Assembly (NCBI RefSeq): GCF_921293095.1
Contig: NC_060246.1
Coordinates: 15,518,001 to 15,582,000 of the forward strand
Direction of reading: 5' to 3'
Length of the DNA stretch: 64,000 nucleotides
From: Ischnura elegans
Taxonomy: Eukaryota; Arthropoda; Insecta; Odonata; Coenagrionidae
This document shows positions 44,426 to 53,928 of this stretch, one piece after another (within the stretch, counting starts at the first letter, position 1; the number at the start of each line of letters is the position of its first letter). Below the pieces are notes generated by a model that saw nothing but the letters and a program-made list of their open reading frames with translations, did no database searches and was not told the DNA's origin. The position numbers and the translations under genes are program-made.

Positions 44426-44953
44426 CATGTAAATGCCCCTCAGTGTCGCAGTCTGTGTGGAACTAAGTCCATCTTCTAACTTAAAAAATTGAAAGCTAGA
44501 AAACTGATGCATAATTTATGAAACATGTTGTACATATTTTATTTATTTTAAGGATGAGGGACACTTAAACTGTAGGAGTTTTTAATGCCATTAGAAAATA
44601 TTCTAAAGGTATGTTTTTTTTATCTGAAATTGTGGATTCAAAGTTTTTATTTATTTTAAAATAATTAACTATGAAAGTGCCTTATTATCTGTTAAATACA
44701 TGGCAAATATATTTTGTTATCAGTAAGCATAATTTATTTGCTTGAATACTATTCACGTATCACCTGAGAAAATCAGTCACAATAGTAGAAATTTCCTTAG
44801 AAAGGGAAATTGAGTTTTTAATGCATACCAATCCCTTGAAGAAGATCTCATCATGCCAAAAACTGCAGTGATATAACGATTACTATAAAAAAAATAGGCA
44901 TGTGCTGTGGCTTTTTGGTTAGCTGAACATGGAATGTGATGCTAATCACACCA
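44426..44953. other. NOA1 3' flank
   Basis: 3' untranslated sequence of unknown length. No canonical AATAAA is evident. Confidence 0.5.
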
Positions 44954-46008
44954 GCGCCCTAATTATGTAACTGTGAGAAGGGTGAGAGCGATGTCGTTGC
45001 CAGGGGCAACGCGATTCCCACGACGGAAGGTGATAGCAGCGATTATGAAACCGTGATCGCTCTCTTTATCACGCTGCGAGCGTCATCGGCCTATCACGTT
45101 CGAAACCCATGGTGACAAGCATATGCTGACATAAAAACGAGCACTAAATGCATATATTAGCAAAACATTATTGTTTATTTAATTTAAAAATGCCCTATGA
45201 TCGATTAAAAACCAATATAATTCTTAATTATTTCAACAGGAGTGCTCTGTTGACTTTATAGTTGTCCACGTTGTTCAATTGTTATATGCGCATGGTGGTG
45301 AATTCGATTGAGCAGCTTTATTTTCACACAGCAAATTGGAAAGTACTGCTAATTGAAGTACATTCGTGATTCAAACGTCAATTACTTTATATCGAAGTTA
45401 AATTATCAACATTTGCCAAGTACGTTCTCCAACATATCAACATCGTTAAACTCCTTTTCGACTTTTAATCATCATAAATCAACTATTAACTACTTACATT
45501 TAAATCGCTAGCGCGATTACACTTGCATTATCATTTCAACATTAATTAGTTTCAATCCAAGGTCACGACTTTTCGACCATTCTCTACCATATAGCAAATA
45601 ATTTGCAGCATCTCCCGGCGAGCATTAGCATAATAGATTACGTTATCACACATCGAAAAGTAATACTACACTTTCCCCATAACTTTACCATAATACGAGT
45701 ACTTAATTATAATATTATCTATTGGCGAAGCGAAGTACTTAGCTTTGAACTGCCTCCATTATATGTTTTAGTTGTTTGTTATTGTTATTTCAAACTCTCC
45801 GCAGACGACGCATTCTCGGTCAGGGATGTGTCGAAGGATTTCATTGGCTCTTCAGATTTCTCAATGATACCAACCTCACGCGCTCGTACCTGTATGATAC
45901 GCGCGATGACGGAGGCTTACATGATCGCGTGATACAGCGGAACGTGGTAGGAGAACGTGATGGTCATCTATCGCCGTCGTCGCTGTCACATTTACATAAT
46001 CGAGGTGC
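44954..46008. mobile_element. Terminal-inverted-repeat element, possibly Harbinger-like
   Basis: The left end reads GCGCCCTAATTATGTAACTG. The right end, reversed, reads GCACCTCGATTATGTAAATG. CpG-rich blocks (GCGATGTCG, CGTCATCGG) lie near both ends while the middle is AT-rich. ATTATGTAA ends recall PIF/Harbinger elements, but I found no 3-base duplication and no transposase. Confidence 0.45.
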
Positions 46009-46493
46009 AGGCATGGCTTTGTCAAAGCTATGGAATACTAACTATTTTGCACAATGGAAAACTTGATTAAAAAGTATCTGCTACTAAGAATTCATCACTT
46101 TTGATAAGAAAAACATATGGCAACCCTTTTTACATTAACGTGTTTAAAATTTTCATTTCTAACGTTCACCCTGGCTTTAGCTAAATAAACTTTTCTCTCC
46201 TAATTTCCCATTGAAATCCCTATTCAAACAGATTTGGCACAGGTTAGTGACATCCGATTGAGATAAAATTTCATATTTCAGTCAATGTGTCCAAAATGAA
46301 AAGGTGGTGGTGCAGTTTTTTGCTGAAATGAGGGACACCCTCATGTGCATGATTCCTTCATCCCTTGGACCAAAATTTTTGTCCTTTGATACCCATTTGA
46401 CTTTCACCCACCTTTGATCATCTCTCATTTTTCTTCCCTGGCCCTGGTTACTTGTGCACTTCTTTGGGTATCTCTTTTCTTTCTCACTGCAAG
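46009..46493. other. Unassigned intergenic stretch
   Basis: Nothing recognised. Confidence 0.4.
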
Positions 46494-46506
46494 TAGACAG
46501 TATTGT

Positions 46507-46721
46507 TTAAGTAAATGAAAGATCGTAGCACTTTTCCACAAGAATTTTTAATGCGTACAACGCGTTTCGGCTCGCTGAGCCATCATCTGGTGTACCAGAT
46601 GATGGCTCAGTGAGCCGAAACGCGTTGTACGCATTAAAAATTCTTGTGGAAAAGTGCTACGATCTTTCATTTACTTAAATATGTCTAACTTCCACCAATT
46701 GAAGCCTGAATCTGTTGAACT
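46507..46721. mobile_element. Palindromic mini-Penelope element, 215 bases
   Basis: An almost perfect palindrome (46507-46679, one mismatch seen, two-base centre) is followed by a 42-base unique tail (46680-46721). The 13 bases TAGACAGTATTGT flank both ends (46494-46506 and 46722-46734). Each arm has GATGATGGCTCA, TGAGCC and GAAACGCGTTGTAC blocks. The long variable-length duplication indicates retrotransposition by a target-primed mechanism, as for Penelope-like elements. Confidence 0.8.
46595..46629 (+). ncRNA. Hammerhead-like motif
   Basis: CAGATGA, a GGCTCA/TGAGCC hairpin, GAAAC, a few bases and GTA. GTA fits the NUH cleavage rule. The second base is A where the consensus has T. Confidence 0.3.
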
Positions 46722-46734
46722 TAGACAGTATTGT

Positions 46735-47913
46735 CTTCAGAATGCTGTGGAGGTCTAATATGTATCCAAAATCTGGTTATCCATTGCCCAAGTTTCGATC
46801 ATTAATGAATCTGGCCATTCACAGTCAAGACAAATTTAATAAATAGCATTTATAAAATACATATGCTGCAGGGATACCCTTTTCAATTTTCTCACTTCAC
46901 ACGTTGTCACAGCTTGGTAGCAAATACCAGCAAAGAAATAGGCAGCTTGTATATTTTCATGCAAGGACATGTACTTTTTAAAGCTTTTGACTTTTGACAA
47001 TATACTTTTTACAATTCAATTGAGTACCAAAAAAACAACTTATTCAATTGGTTTGAAGGAAACCCACCACATCTTAAAATTATCCACTGCACTGCACACT
47101 CGAATACCATAGTAGTGAGAAATAAATCAGTTAGCTGATTGAAATATAATCACATCCACTGTCATGATAATGAGCCTCAAGTTCAGATATTGGCATGTAG
47201 AACCAGCACTTTCATCCTAACTGGAATTGTTGAATTTGCTCAGGATATGCATAGATCACACTCTCCCCTTGACCATTCTGTTCCTCAGCAAGAATGTTGC
47301 CAGCCAAAGCATGGGCAGCTACAAAGGATAAATAACTTTATCATTATAAAAAATAATAGACACACATTAAAATGATAAAGCTGGTAAAGTTCCATACTGA
47401 AACATTTATTAAACCCTAACCATGGTTTCAACACACATGTAGTCATAATTAAGGTAAATATAGCTCACTAATTTCAGGTGAATATCATCAGGGAGGACAA
47501 GGGAGATATCTTTGGTAGACAGGATGGACAGATTCAAGAGAGAGAAAAAGCTAGGAGAAACTTCAAGGTCTAGAATGACATAATGGGGTGCTCTCATAAA
47601 ATTAAAAAGGTAATTTTTTTTACATATATAGATAAGTAAGTTAAAGTTATTAACGTAAGCAAAATATGACTTCATAATTCTCAATATTCTTGTTGTTAGA
47701 GAGCTTCAAAGTTCGCAAAAATTACAAAATTCTTTCGTGCTACAAGAACACCCTGTGACGTCAGAATACGAGCAAGAAGACTCGCTCCATGGCAATAACA
47801 AAACAGTAACGACAATAACAAATATTTACAATGCTACTGATTCATAACTTGAAGGGTGTGTGAAAAACAGTTATGAATTAGTTTAAAAGTTTTGACGGTG
47901 CGTGTATTGTGCA
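46735..47913. other. Unassigned intergenic stretch
   Basis: No gene recognised. A full CRE palindrome TGACGTCA lies near 47755. Confidence 0.4.
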
Positions 47914-47967
47914 ATGGTTGACTCCGACTTCGTGAAGACGCAGTCTGGGAACATTCTTAAGGTAGAT
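47914..47967 (+). CDS. Orphan first-exon-like stretch (MARVEL-like N terminus?)
   Basis: An ATG in good context (GCAATGG) opens a frame reading MVDSDFVKTQSGNILK, followed by a possible donor GTAGAT. The pattern of an acidic start, FVKT...G.LK resembles the first residues of MARVEL/CMTM-type four-helix membrane proteins, where exon 1 is often this short. A CRE palindrome lies about 155 bases upstream. No continuing exon is found before the NFYB gene, so it may be a relic or chance. Confidence 0.25.
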
Positions 47968-48721
47968 TAATTCATGGCCGCTTATTTCTTCTCCAGTAAT
48001 GAATATTTCTCAAAAATAAATTGTACTGAGATACATAGGTTTTTCTAAAACTGGTGCAAATAGTCTACTGGCACCACGCAAACGTATTTTTTACTAGACT
48101 CTGACGTCACGCTCAGCCAACATGGCGATGGGTCGTTTGGAGTGCAAGATTAATATACAATTTTCAAATTGGAATTTTATGAAAAATACACAGGTTAGAG
48201 AAGAACTACTTTAAATGTAATTTTCAGAATGAAAGATATTTTTTTATTGCTTAATCATCCATTTTCAGTGGATTTCCTCATTAGTTGATGAAAAGGAGTG
48301 ATTAAGAATCAACAGAACACTTGGGAAGTCAAGAGGGAAAATATATTTTTACAGAAGAGAACATTTGGAGATTACATCAAGGTAAAAGTATGATATAGTA
48401 AAAAATTATGTAATGTAGGAATGGAGACAAAATGTAAGTAAGGACCTAAATTTTATATTTAAAAAAATCTCACTTCGCACCTTCGACAATATAATGTAAA
48501 ACACTAATGTCAAAATAACTAAAATTATTACAAGAACAAAAATTTTTTGCAAAACAAGACTTTTCATCATTACAAATAAAACTATAGATGGTCCAATAAT
48601 CTGAGCTTTAACTTTATCCTGGTTGATTAACATAACAAATACCACGGTCATCCCATTGAAATTTGTCAACTCCACTATTGCCTTAAGTCATTCTGATCTT
48701 TAGAATTAAACAACAGTTTTC
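47968..48721. other. Unassigned, with a second CRE palindrome
   Basis: TGACGTCA near 48104 is followed by CAACATGGCGATGG, similar to a YY1 site. A hydrophobic minus-strand frame at 48406-48675 is AT-driven and not supported. Confidence 0.35.
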
Positions 48722-48725
48722 TTAA

Positions 48726-50952
48726 CCCTCTCCCTATTGAAGTTTAAATGCCTCATTCTCCGCTCCGTCCTAACCCGGCCGAAACCGGCCTCCGCCATTT
48801 AAGTCGCTCCTTCATAAACCGGCCGAATCCGCCCGGCTTGGTCTGCTCTGTTTGGGGCAGCCTTTTGAGCTTCATAGGCATCTGTTTTATCTTGAGAGTG
48901 TTTATCTTTGCTAGCACAAGCATCCTTCCTATCTCTCGTTTCATTAAGAAGAAGCAGAACGTCGTCACCATAAGCTAAAATCCCGAGACAATAAGGTGCT
49001 TTGTTCCAGCGTGGCACATTAACTGAGAAGTTGTTTAAGCTCTTACGATGGGATTTTTAGGAGGGCCAGTTTTGAAATGGTGTGATACGAAAACCCTAGG
49101 CATGCCCTGTGTTATGTAGAGTGACTGTCACATCTAATGACGATATTTCTTTCTGTGTGGTCACACACAAGCTCACGCTTTTCCTATCTCATATGGCAAG
49201 GAGGCGAAGCTCAGCTGGTCAGCTAAAATGAAAAGAAAATTAATCCCCCTCAGTTCTGTTTGTGGGTGGTCACAGGCACTCTCACACTTTTCCTATCTCA
49301 TATATCGAGGAGGCAAAGCTCAGCTCAAATGAAAAGAAACCTAATGCCCCTCAGTTCTGGCCATGGCTTGGTTAAGTGAGGATGCTATCGCAGAAGAAGT
49401 GAACAGAAGCGAATTTTCGAGTGATTCAGATGGTTCTAGTTGTTTGAATGGAGAAGAAGGATACAGTGATAGTGTCAGATCAGGTGATGTACCACTGGAG
49501 GATGACGTTACCCCAAGCACGAGTGATTTAAAAGGTGATGATCAGGTGCATGACTCTTGGAGAGACACCCTGATTTTTGAAGAACCGTCGGAGTTCAAAG
49601 AAGAGAGAGGGCCTATTTATAATTTGGCGATAGGTGAGAATGAATTTTCCTTCCTAAAATATATGCTAGGGGGCGAAGTTTTTTTTTCACAACATTGTCA
49701 AGAACACAAGCAAATATGCAGAACACCGTCAACATTCCTCAGGAAAGGCTGACAAAGACTGGGTAGATGGTACGTGCGATGAAATGGTGGCATACATTGG
49801 AGTGCTAGTATACATGGGAATATTCGATTTGCCTGAAAGCAAGGATTACTGGCATAGCCAAGATATTGACTGCTCAATTGTTCGTGACTGTATGACCTTT
49901 GGAAGATGGACAAACATTTCAAAATATTTCCATATTAGTGATATAACTCAGGAAAAAAACAGGAAGAGGAGGGTTTTAATGTATTGCATAAAATTAGGCC
50001 GGTTCTTGATGTAATGGAAACTTTTCAGCAAAAGTATAAACCGGTAGAGAATTAAGTGTTGACGAGGCGATGGTTGCTTTTAAAGGACGTCATAAAATTA
50101 AACAATACATCCAAGGATAGCCAACGAAGTGGGGATTTAAAGTTTGGGTTTTAGCAAGCTCCCATGGCTACGTTCTGCAGGTAAATGTGTACTTAGGGAA
50201 AAAAGATAAAAGAAATCGTAAAATGTTTCTTGGGACGCAAGTTGTAATGAATTTAATGAAAAACTATTTAGGGAAAAATCATCATTTGTACTTTGATAGC
50301 TTTTTTTCGAGTTGGTCTCTCATGAAATTACTACTTATGAATAACACATACGCATGCGCTACTACAAGATCATCTCGTATAGAATGACCTCAAATACTAG
50401 GCATGGAGTAACACAGAAGAATTTTCGTTTAGCACTTTACAGGCAGATGATAGGGAAATTCTCCTCGCGTATAATAGTGGGACGTAAAAGAATCCTTCCG
50501 ATGGGCACATTTTCACAGAGACAGCAACACTCTTTTGTAAAGATCGTGGGGAGAAAAAAGTGTGCGCCTATTGCAGCTCAAAGAAAAGATAAACTCCTGC
50601 TGGTCGGAGCATAGAAACGTAATGGAAATGCATTGGATGCGATTTACCTCCTTGCAAAATAGGATATTATCATCAATATCACCAAGAAAATGGATTTGAA
50701 GGAGGGAATTAAATTCAATATAAGGTAAGACCAACTTCTTTCAATAAATTAATATATTCTTAAAACGTATACAAATTTTAAAACAAATCACTTAAATATA
50801 TTTCAAGTTATTGTAAGTTAATTAAAGTAACCTGCGTCAGTTCCTCATCGCGGAGAAAAATAGGTCTACCAGTGGGGCAAATGGGTATTTAAACTTCGTG
50901 CATGACGGGGAAATGTTTACGGCCGGTTTCGGGCGGTTTAGGAAGGAGAGGG
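48726..50952 (+). mobile_element. piggyBac element 2
   Basis: TTAA flanks both ends (48722-48725 and 50953-50956). Termini are CCCTCTCCCTATT and the reverse partner CCCTCTCCTTCCT. Both subterminal regions carry CCGGCCGAAACCGGCC-like motifs. The element is 2.2 kb with a plus-strand transposase. It is a different family from piggyBac 1 by its ends and protein, and more decayed. Confidence 0.88.
49363..50700 (+). pseudogene. piggyBac transposase 2, broken
   Basis: ATG at 49363 opens an acidic N terminus (EEVNRSEFSSDSDGSSCLNG). The domain continues in other frames: EMVAYIGVLVYMGIFDLPE, DYWHSQDIDCSIVRDCMTFG, KYFHISDIT, then KMFLGTQVVMNLMKNYLG and the HLYFDSFFSS box with the second catalytic Asp. 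A Cys-rich C-terminal finger is visible near 50560-50700 (KVCAYCSSKK, CIGCDLPPC). Several frame changes and stops make it inactive. Confidence 0.82.
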
Positions 50953-51088
50953 TTAAAGCCATGTTACTATAAAAAAGAATCCATATTTAACTGCAGGGAC
51001 TATTTTTATTAATTTATAAGAAATTTTCCCCATGATGGGAATTATGACCCAATGATAGGGGCTAGAATCAATACTTAACAGAGGGGTG

Positions 51089-51390
51089 CACGGGCGCAGC
51101 TAGGAATGAAGGGGGGGAGGGTTTAGGTGCAACTAATACCGGGGAGTGTGGGGTCTGGTATACCCACCAGGATAATCGGTAGGTGCGAGATTAATAACTT
51201 GCGGAATTTTAATATAAATGGTTCAAAATGGTGAGTTCTACAGCTTTCTGAGGGATATTTTATTAATCCTTACACTTTTCTATTAGTGATATCAATCCAA
51301 TTAAGTAAAATGGATTAAACTTAAAAATTTCTCTGAGCTCTAGGGGTTGGGGGGTTGTATCCCCCATAACCCCCCCTCGCTGCGCCACTG
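51089..51390 (+). mobile_element. hAT-type MITE, 302 bases
   Basis: Ends read CACGGGCGCAGC and GCTGCGCCACTG. GAGGGGTG flanks both sides exactly (51081-51088 and 51391-51398), an 8-base duplication. It shares its left part with 11073-11205, and its end motif CAGTGGCGYAGC with the MITE pair in NOA1 intron 7. Confidence 0.88.
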
Positions 51391-51398
51391 GAGGGGTG

Positions 51399-51692
51399 AG
51401 CAGATGTGACGATTTCTTAAGTTGACATCTATATAATAGCTTTTCCACCACCTTATCTTTGAAACCATTTTGAGTGCCTATGGTTTTAATCAACGATTTC
51501 CTGAAATCATTGAAAAATTTACCTCTAAAATTCTCCCACCCTATTTCTGTTGTAACTTTCTCCCCATTTTTCTTACGATTAAAAAGTCTTTTTTCTCTCT
51601 TGAATCCCTACACTCTTGTTTCCCCCCTCCCCATACCCCACCAGAGACATTTGAGCTCCGACATATGAGCAGAGAAAAACCAAATTCCAAAA
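51399..51692. other. NFYB 3' flank
   Basis: Presumed NFYB 3' untranslated or downstream sequence. No polyadenylation signal was singled out. Confidence 0.4.
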
Positions 51693-51776
51693 CTAGGAAA
51701 ATGCCAACTCACAAAATGTGTCCTGTGACATGTCCTCGTACATCTCTCCAAGGTTCATGTTGCCTCCTTTGGTAGC
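51693..51776 (-). CDS. NFYB: NFYB coding exon 4 (terminal, or cassette)
   Basis: Reads [20 protein letters not shown], then FCELAFS and TAG. RE|ATKGG fits the REAMKGEKG of vertebrate NF-YB across the junction. GTGAGT after ...ACATTTT would splice out the last residues into an unseen downstream exon. The true C terminus is therefore open. Confidence 0.75.
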   Translation of the reverse strand, partial: ATKGGNMNLGEMYEDMSQDTFCELAFS

Positions 51777-53032
51777 CTAGAAAAAGGAAAAAGACTAAGC
51801 TAATACCAAACAGAAATGGTCAACCCCTTTCTTCATGTTGAAATTGAAGTTCAAGGAATTTCCCCAAAAAAGTCTGCTGGACTCTTCATTGAAATGAATT
51901 TATCAGAAATTTCATGCTCGTGTTACCAACTAGATATTTTCTGCCTTAAGATCTCAAAGGTAATATCAGAAGTAATTCTGGATTGAAGTTTGGAGCACTG
52001 AAGATGCAATAAAACAACCATAACTATGTACTTAATCATTTAAAAAACTTGGCCTATATGTGCATGAACTGGCATTTCAGTACTTTACCTCGAGGATAAA
52101 ATAATTGATCAACATTACAGTTTGACATTAACTACAGATGTAGAGAAAGAAAGAAATTTAGACAGGCATATGACCTAAGTAATTGCCAACCTATATCACT
52201 TATTTGCAAGCCTATGCAACACATTCTCACTGAAAGAAGAAGAAGTTAGCCCTACCTCTCTATATTTCTGCAAATACAGCTTCAGTGGTTCCACGTAGTT
52301 GTCAAACCCAAGGTTAGTCATGGCAAAAAGGATATCCTCCCCATTGATGGTCTTGCGCTTCTCCATGTGGCAACGATCACTAGCTTCACTAGTGATGAAA
52401 CTGATGAACTCAGACACACACTCCTGGACACATTCTCTCGCATCTTTGGCAATCTGTAATCATTGGGAGAAGTCAATGCAATCTGGAAGGGCACACCGTA
52501 AGACATGAGTCACATTAACAGCCAATTAAAATCCCCATGTCGCAAAGTTTTACTGAAGGGTATGGGATAGTTCACAAATTGACTGGGAAAATGGGCAAGT
52601 TGAAAATACAAAGTAATGACCTCTCTCAGAGATACTCAAAATGTAATTATTGATACGACAGAGGCAGGGTTAGAACATCCCACTGACCATAGGTTGACCT
52701 TTCCGAACTCTTACCTTACCAGATTCTGGAATAGCTTTTTTCATAATTTTTGCAACGTTAGCTATAGGCAGAAACCTGTCTTGTTCTCGCAATGGATGAG
52801 AGAGCTTATCCCCGCCGTCATGATTGGAGTCATCAGTATTTTCAGCTGTCAAGGCGGCATCACCATCATCTAAAAGACAATTTGCGCCAATAAATGCCTG
52901 CTTTCGCAAAAATAATAGCCAATATAATTCACCAAAACCTCTCCTACCATCGGCTTCACCATGAACAATGTAGGACCCATCTCCAGTCAAGAAGGAATTA
53001 CCGAGATCGTCACCGCTTTCACTATTTTCCAT
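51693..53032 (-). CDS. NFYB: NF-YB, nuclear transcription factor Y subunit beta
   Basis: Encodes the histone-fold subunit that pairs with NF-YC and then NF-YA to bind CCAAT boxes in the nucleus. Coding exons on the minus strand: 53032-52948, 52869-52715, 52453-52256, 51776-51693, all GT-AG, total 173 residues. An acidic N terminus ([14 protein letters not shown]) leads into the core [40 protein letters not shown] and [20 protein letters not shown]. The start is the only ATG in the first coding exon. An acceptor at 53074 implies an upstream untranslated exon. It is shorter than the human protein because the Q-rich tail is missing. A strong donor (GTGAGT) inside the last exon hints at an alternative 3' end. 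It lies head-to-head with PRIM2. Confidence 0.93.
52256..52453 (-). CDS. NFYB: NFYB coding exon 3
   Basis: Residues 81-146, the rest of the histone fold ([46 protein letters not shown]). This is the most conserved part of the gene. Acceptor GATTACAG, donor GTAGGG. Confidence 0.93.
52715..52869 (-). CDS. NFYB: NFYB coding exon 2
   Basis: Residues 29-80, acidic linker then first histone-fold helix ([20 protein letters not shown]). Donor GTAAGAG; an overlapping GTAAG six bases earlier could also be used. Confidence 0.9.
52948..53032 (-). CDS. NFYB: NFYB coding exon 1
   Basis: Residues 1-28, acidic N terminus. Donor GTAGGAG, phase 1. The following intron (52870-52947) is 78 bases, in contrast with the large transposon-filled introns of NOA1. 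Its length is divisible by three and it stays open, so retention would add 26 residues. Confidence 0.85.
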
Positions 53033-53783
53033 TGGGTACCACTTCTGCGTAGCGACGTATTCTTTGTTCCTCACTGCGATGAAGAGGAATGTTAAACAAT
53101 GGTTTATAATTATTATGTAACTAATAAAAGTTTCAAAACATTTAGAACTCGCTTTATTGATACTGTAAAATACAGTAATGGATTTGAATTACTCGCAATA
53201 CGTAGCACAATGCGAATAGACAGACGATGTATCCATCGTCAATACTGAAGTAGTTCATTCTAAGATACACAAGGAATATTTACTGAATTTGCATTAATTT
53301 AATGGGAACAAATTATGTTAACCCTACTTACTATGTTGAAAAGAAGAAATAGCACTTAAATGTATTCTCACTAAATCTTAAAACGTTTGCCCAAGTCCAT
53401 TGTAGTTACTAATATCGGTGAATTACCTAGGGAACACAGATCGTCGGTTGTGGCACACGATTTGCACAAATATTAAGTTTTGCGTTTAGTTGTATTGGCG
53501 TTAATATTACCTACAAAAATAATCCAAACGGCAATAGCGTCTGTTTTGATCTTTCCGATGACAACGGTGTTGGTCACCCTGAATTTCAGAATGCGGTAAA
53601 TGAGATTCTTTTATTTCGTTGTAAGAACAACAGAGCGTTGATAAAGCGCGTTTTAGCGCGGCAAAACTGACGTTTGTGCTACGACGATTTTAATTTGTTG
53701 TTTGTGTGCGCAATACATGTGTGTGGAATTATAGGCTTTGTTACTTTTTGTTGACATATATCTATTTGATATTGATCCATTCA
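53033..53783. promoter_or_regulatory. Divergent NFYB-PRIM2 promoter region
   Basis: About 750 bases separate the two start codons. It includes the NFYB 5' untranslated part (acceptor at 53074) and an inverted CCAAT box (ATTGGCG, near 53493). No TATA box is clear on either side. Confidence 0.55.
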
Positions 53784-53928
53784 ATGGATATTAAGCGTAA
53801 TACCAAGGTTAAAGTCACTGGCGTTGTCAACGCCAATTATCCTCATGACTTACAATTTTATGGCTTGCCTCCTGATTTTGATATAACTTTAATCGAACTT
53901 CGGAGATTAGCTTTTGAGCGTCTGAAAA
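53784..53928 (+). CDS. PRIM2: PRIM2 exon 1
   Basis: Residues 1-48 (MDIKRNTKVKVTGVVNANYP). Donor GTAAGT, phase 1. The next intron is only 78 bases. Confidence 0.92.

Noticed and set aside
48406-48675. Minus-strand membrane protein
   Set aside because: Hydrophobicity is explained by AT-rich codons; no splice context or family resemblance.
53706-53783. Longer PRIM2 N terminus
   Set aside because: The upstream extension begins with GTG and encodes a hydrophobic stretch absent from the family; the first ATG at 53784 fits homologues.
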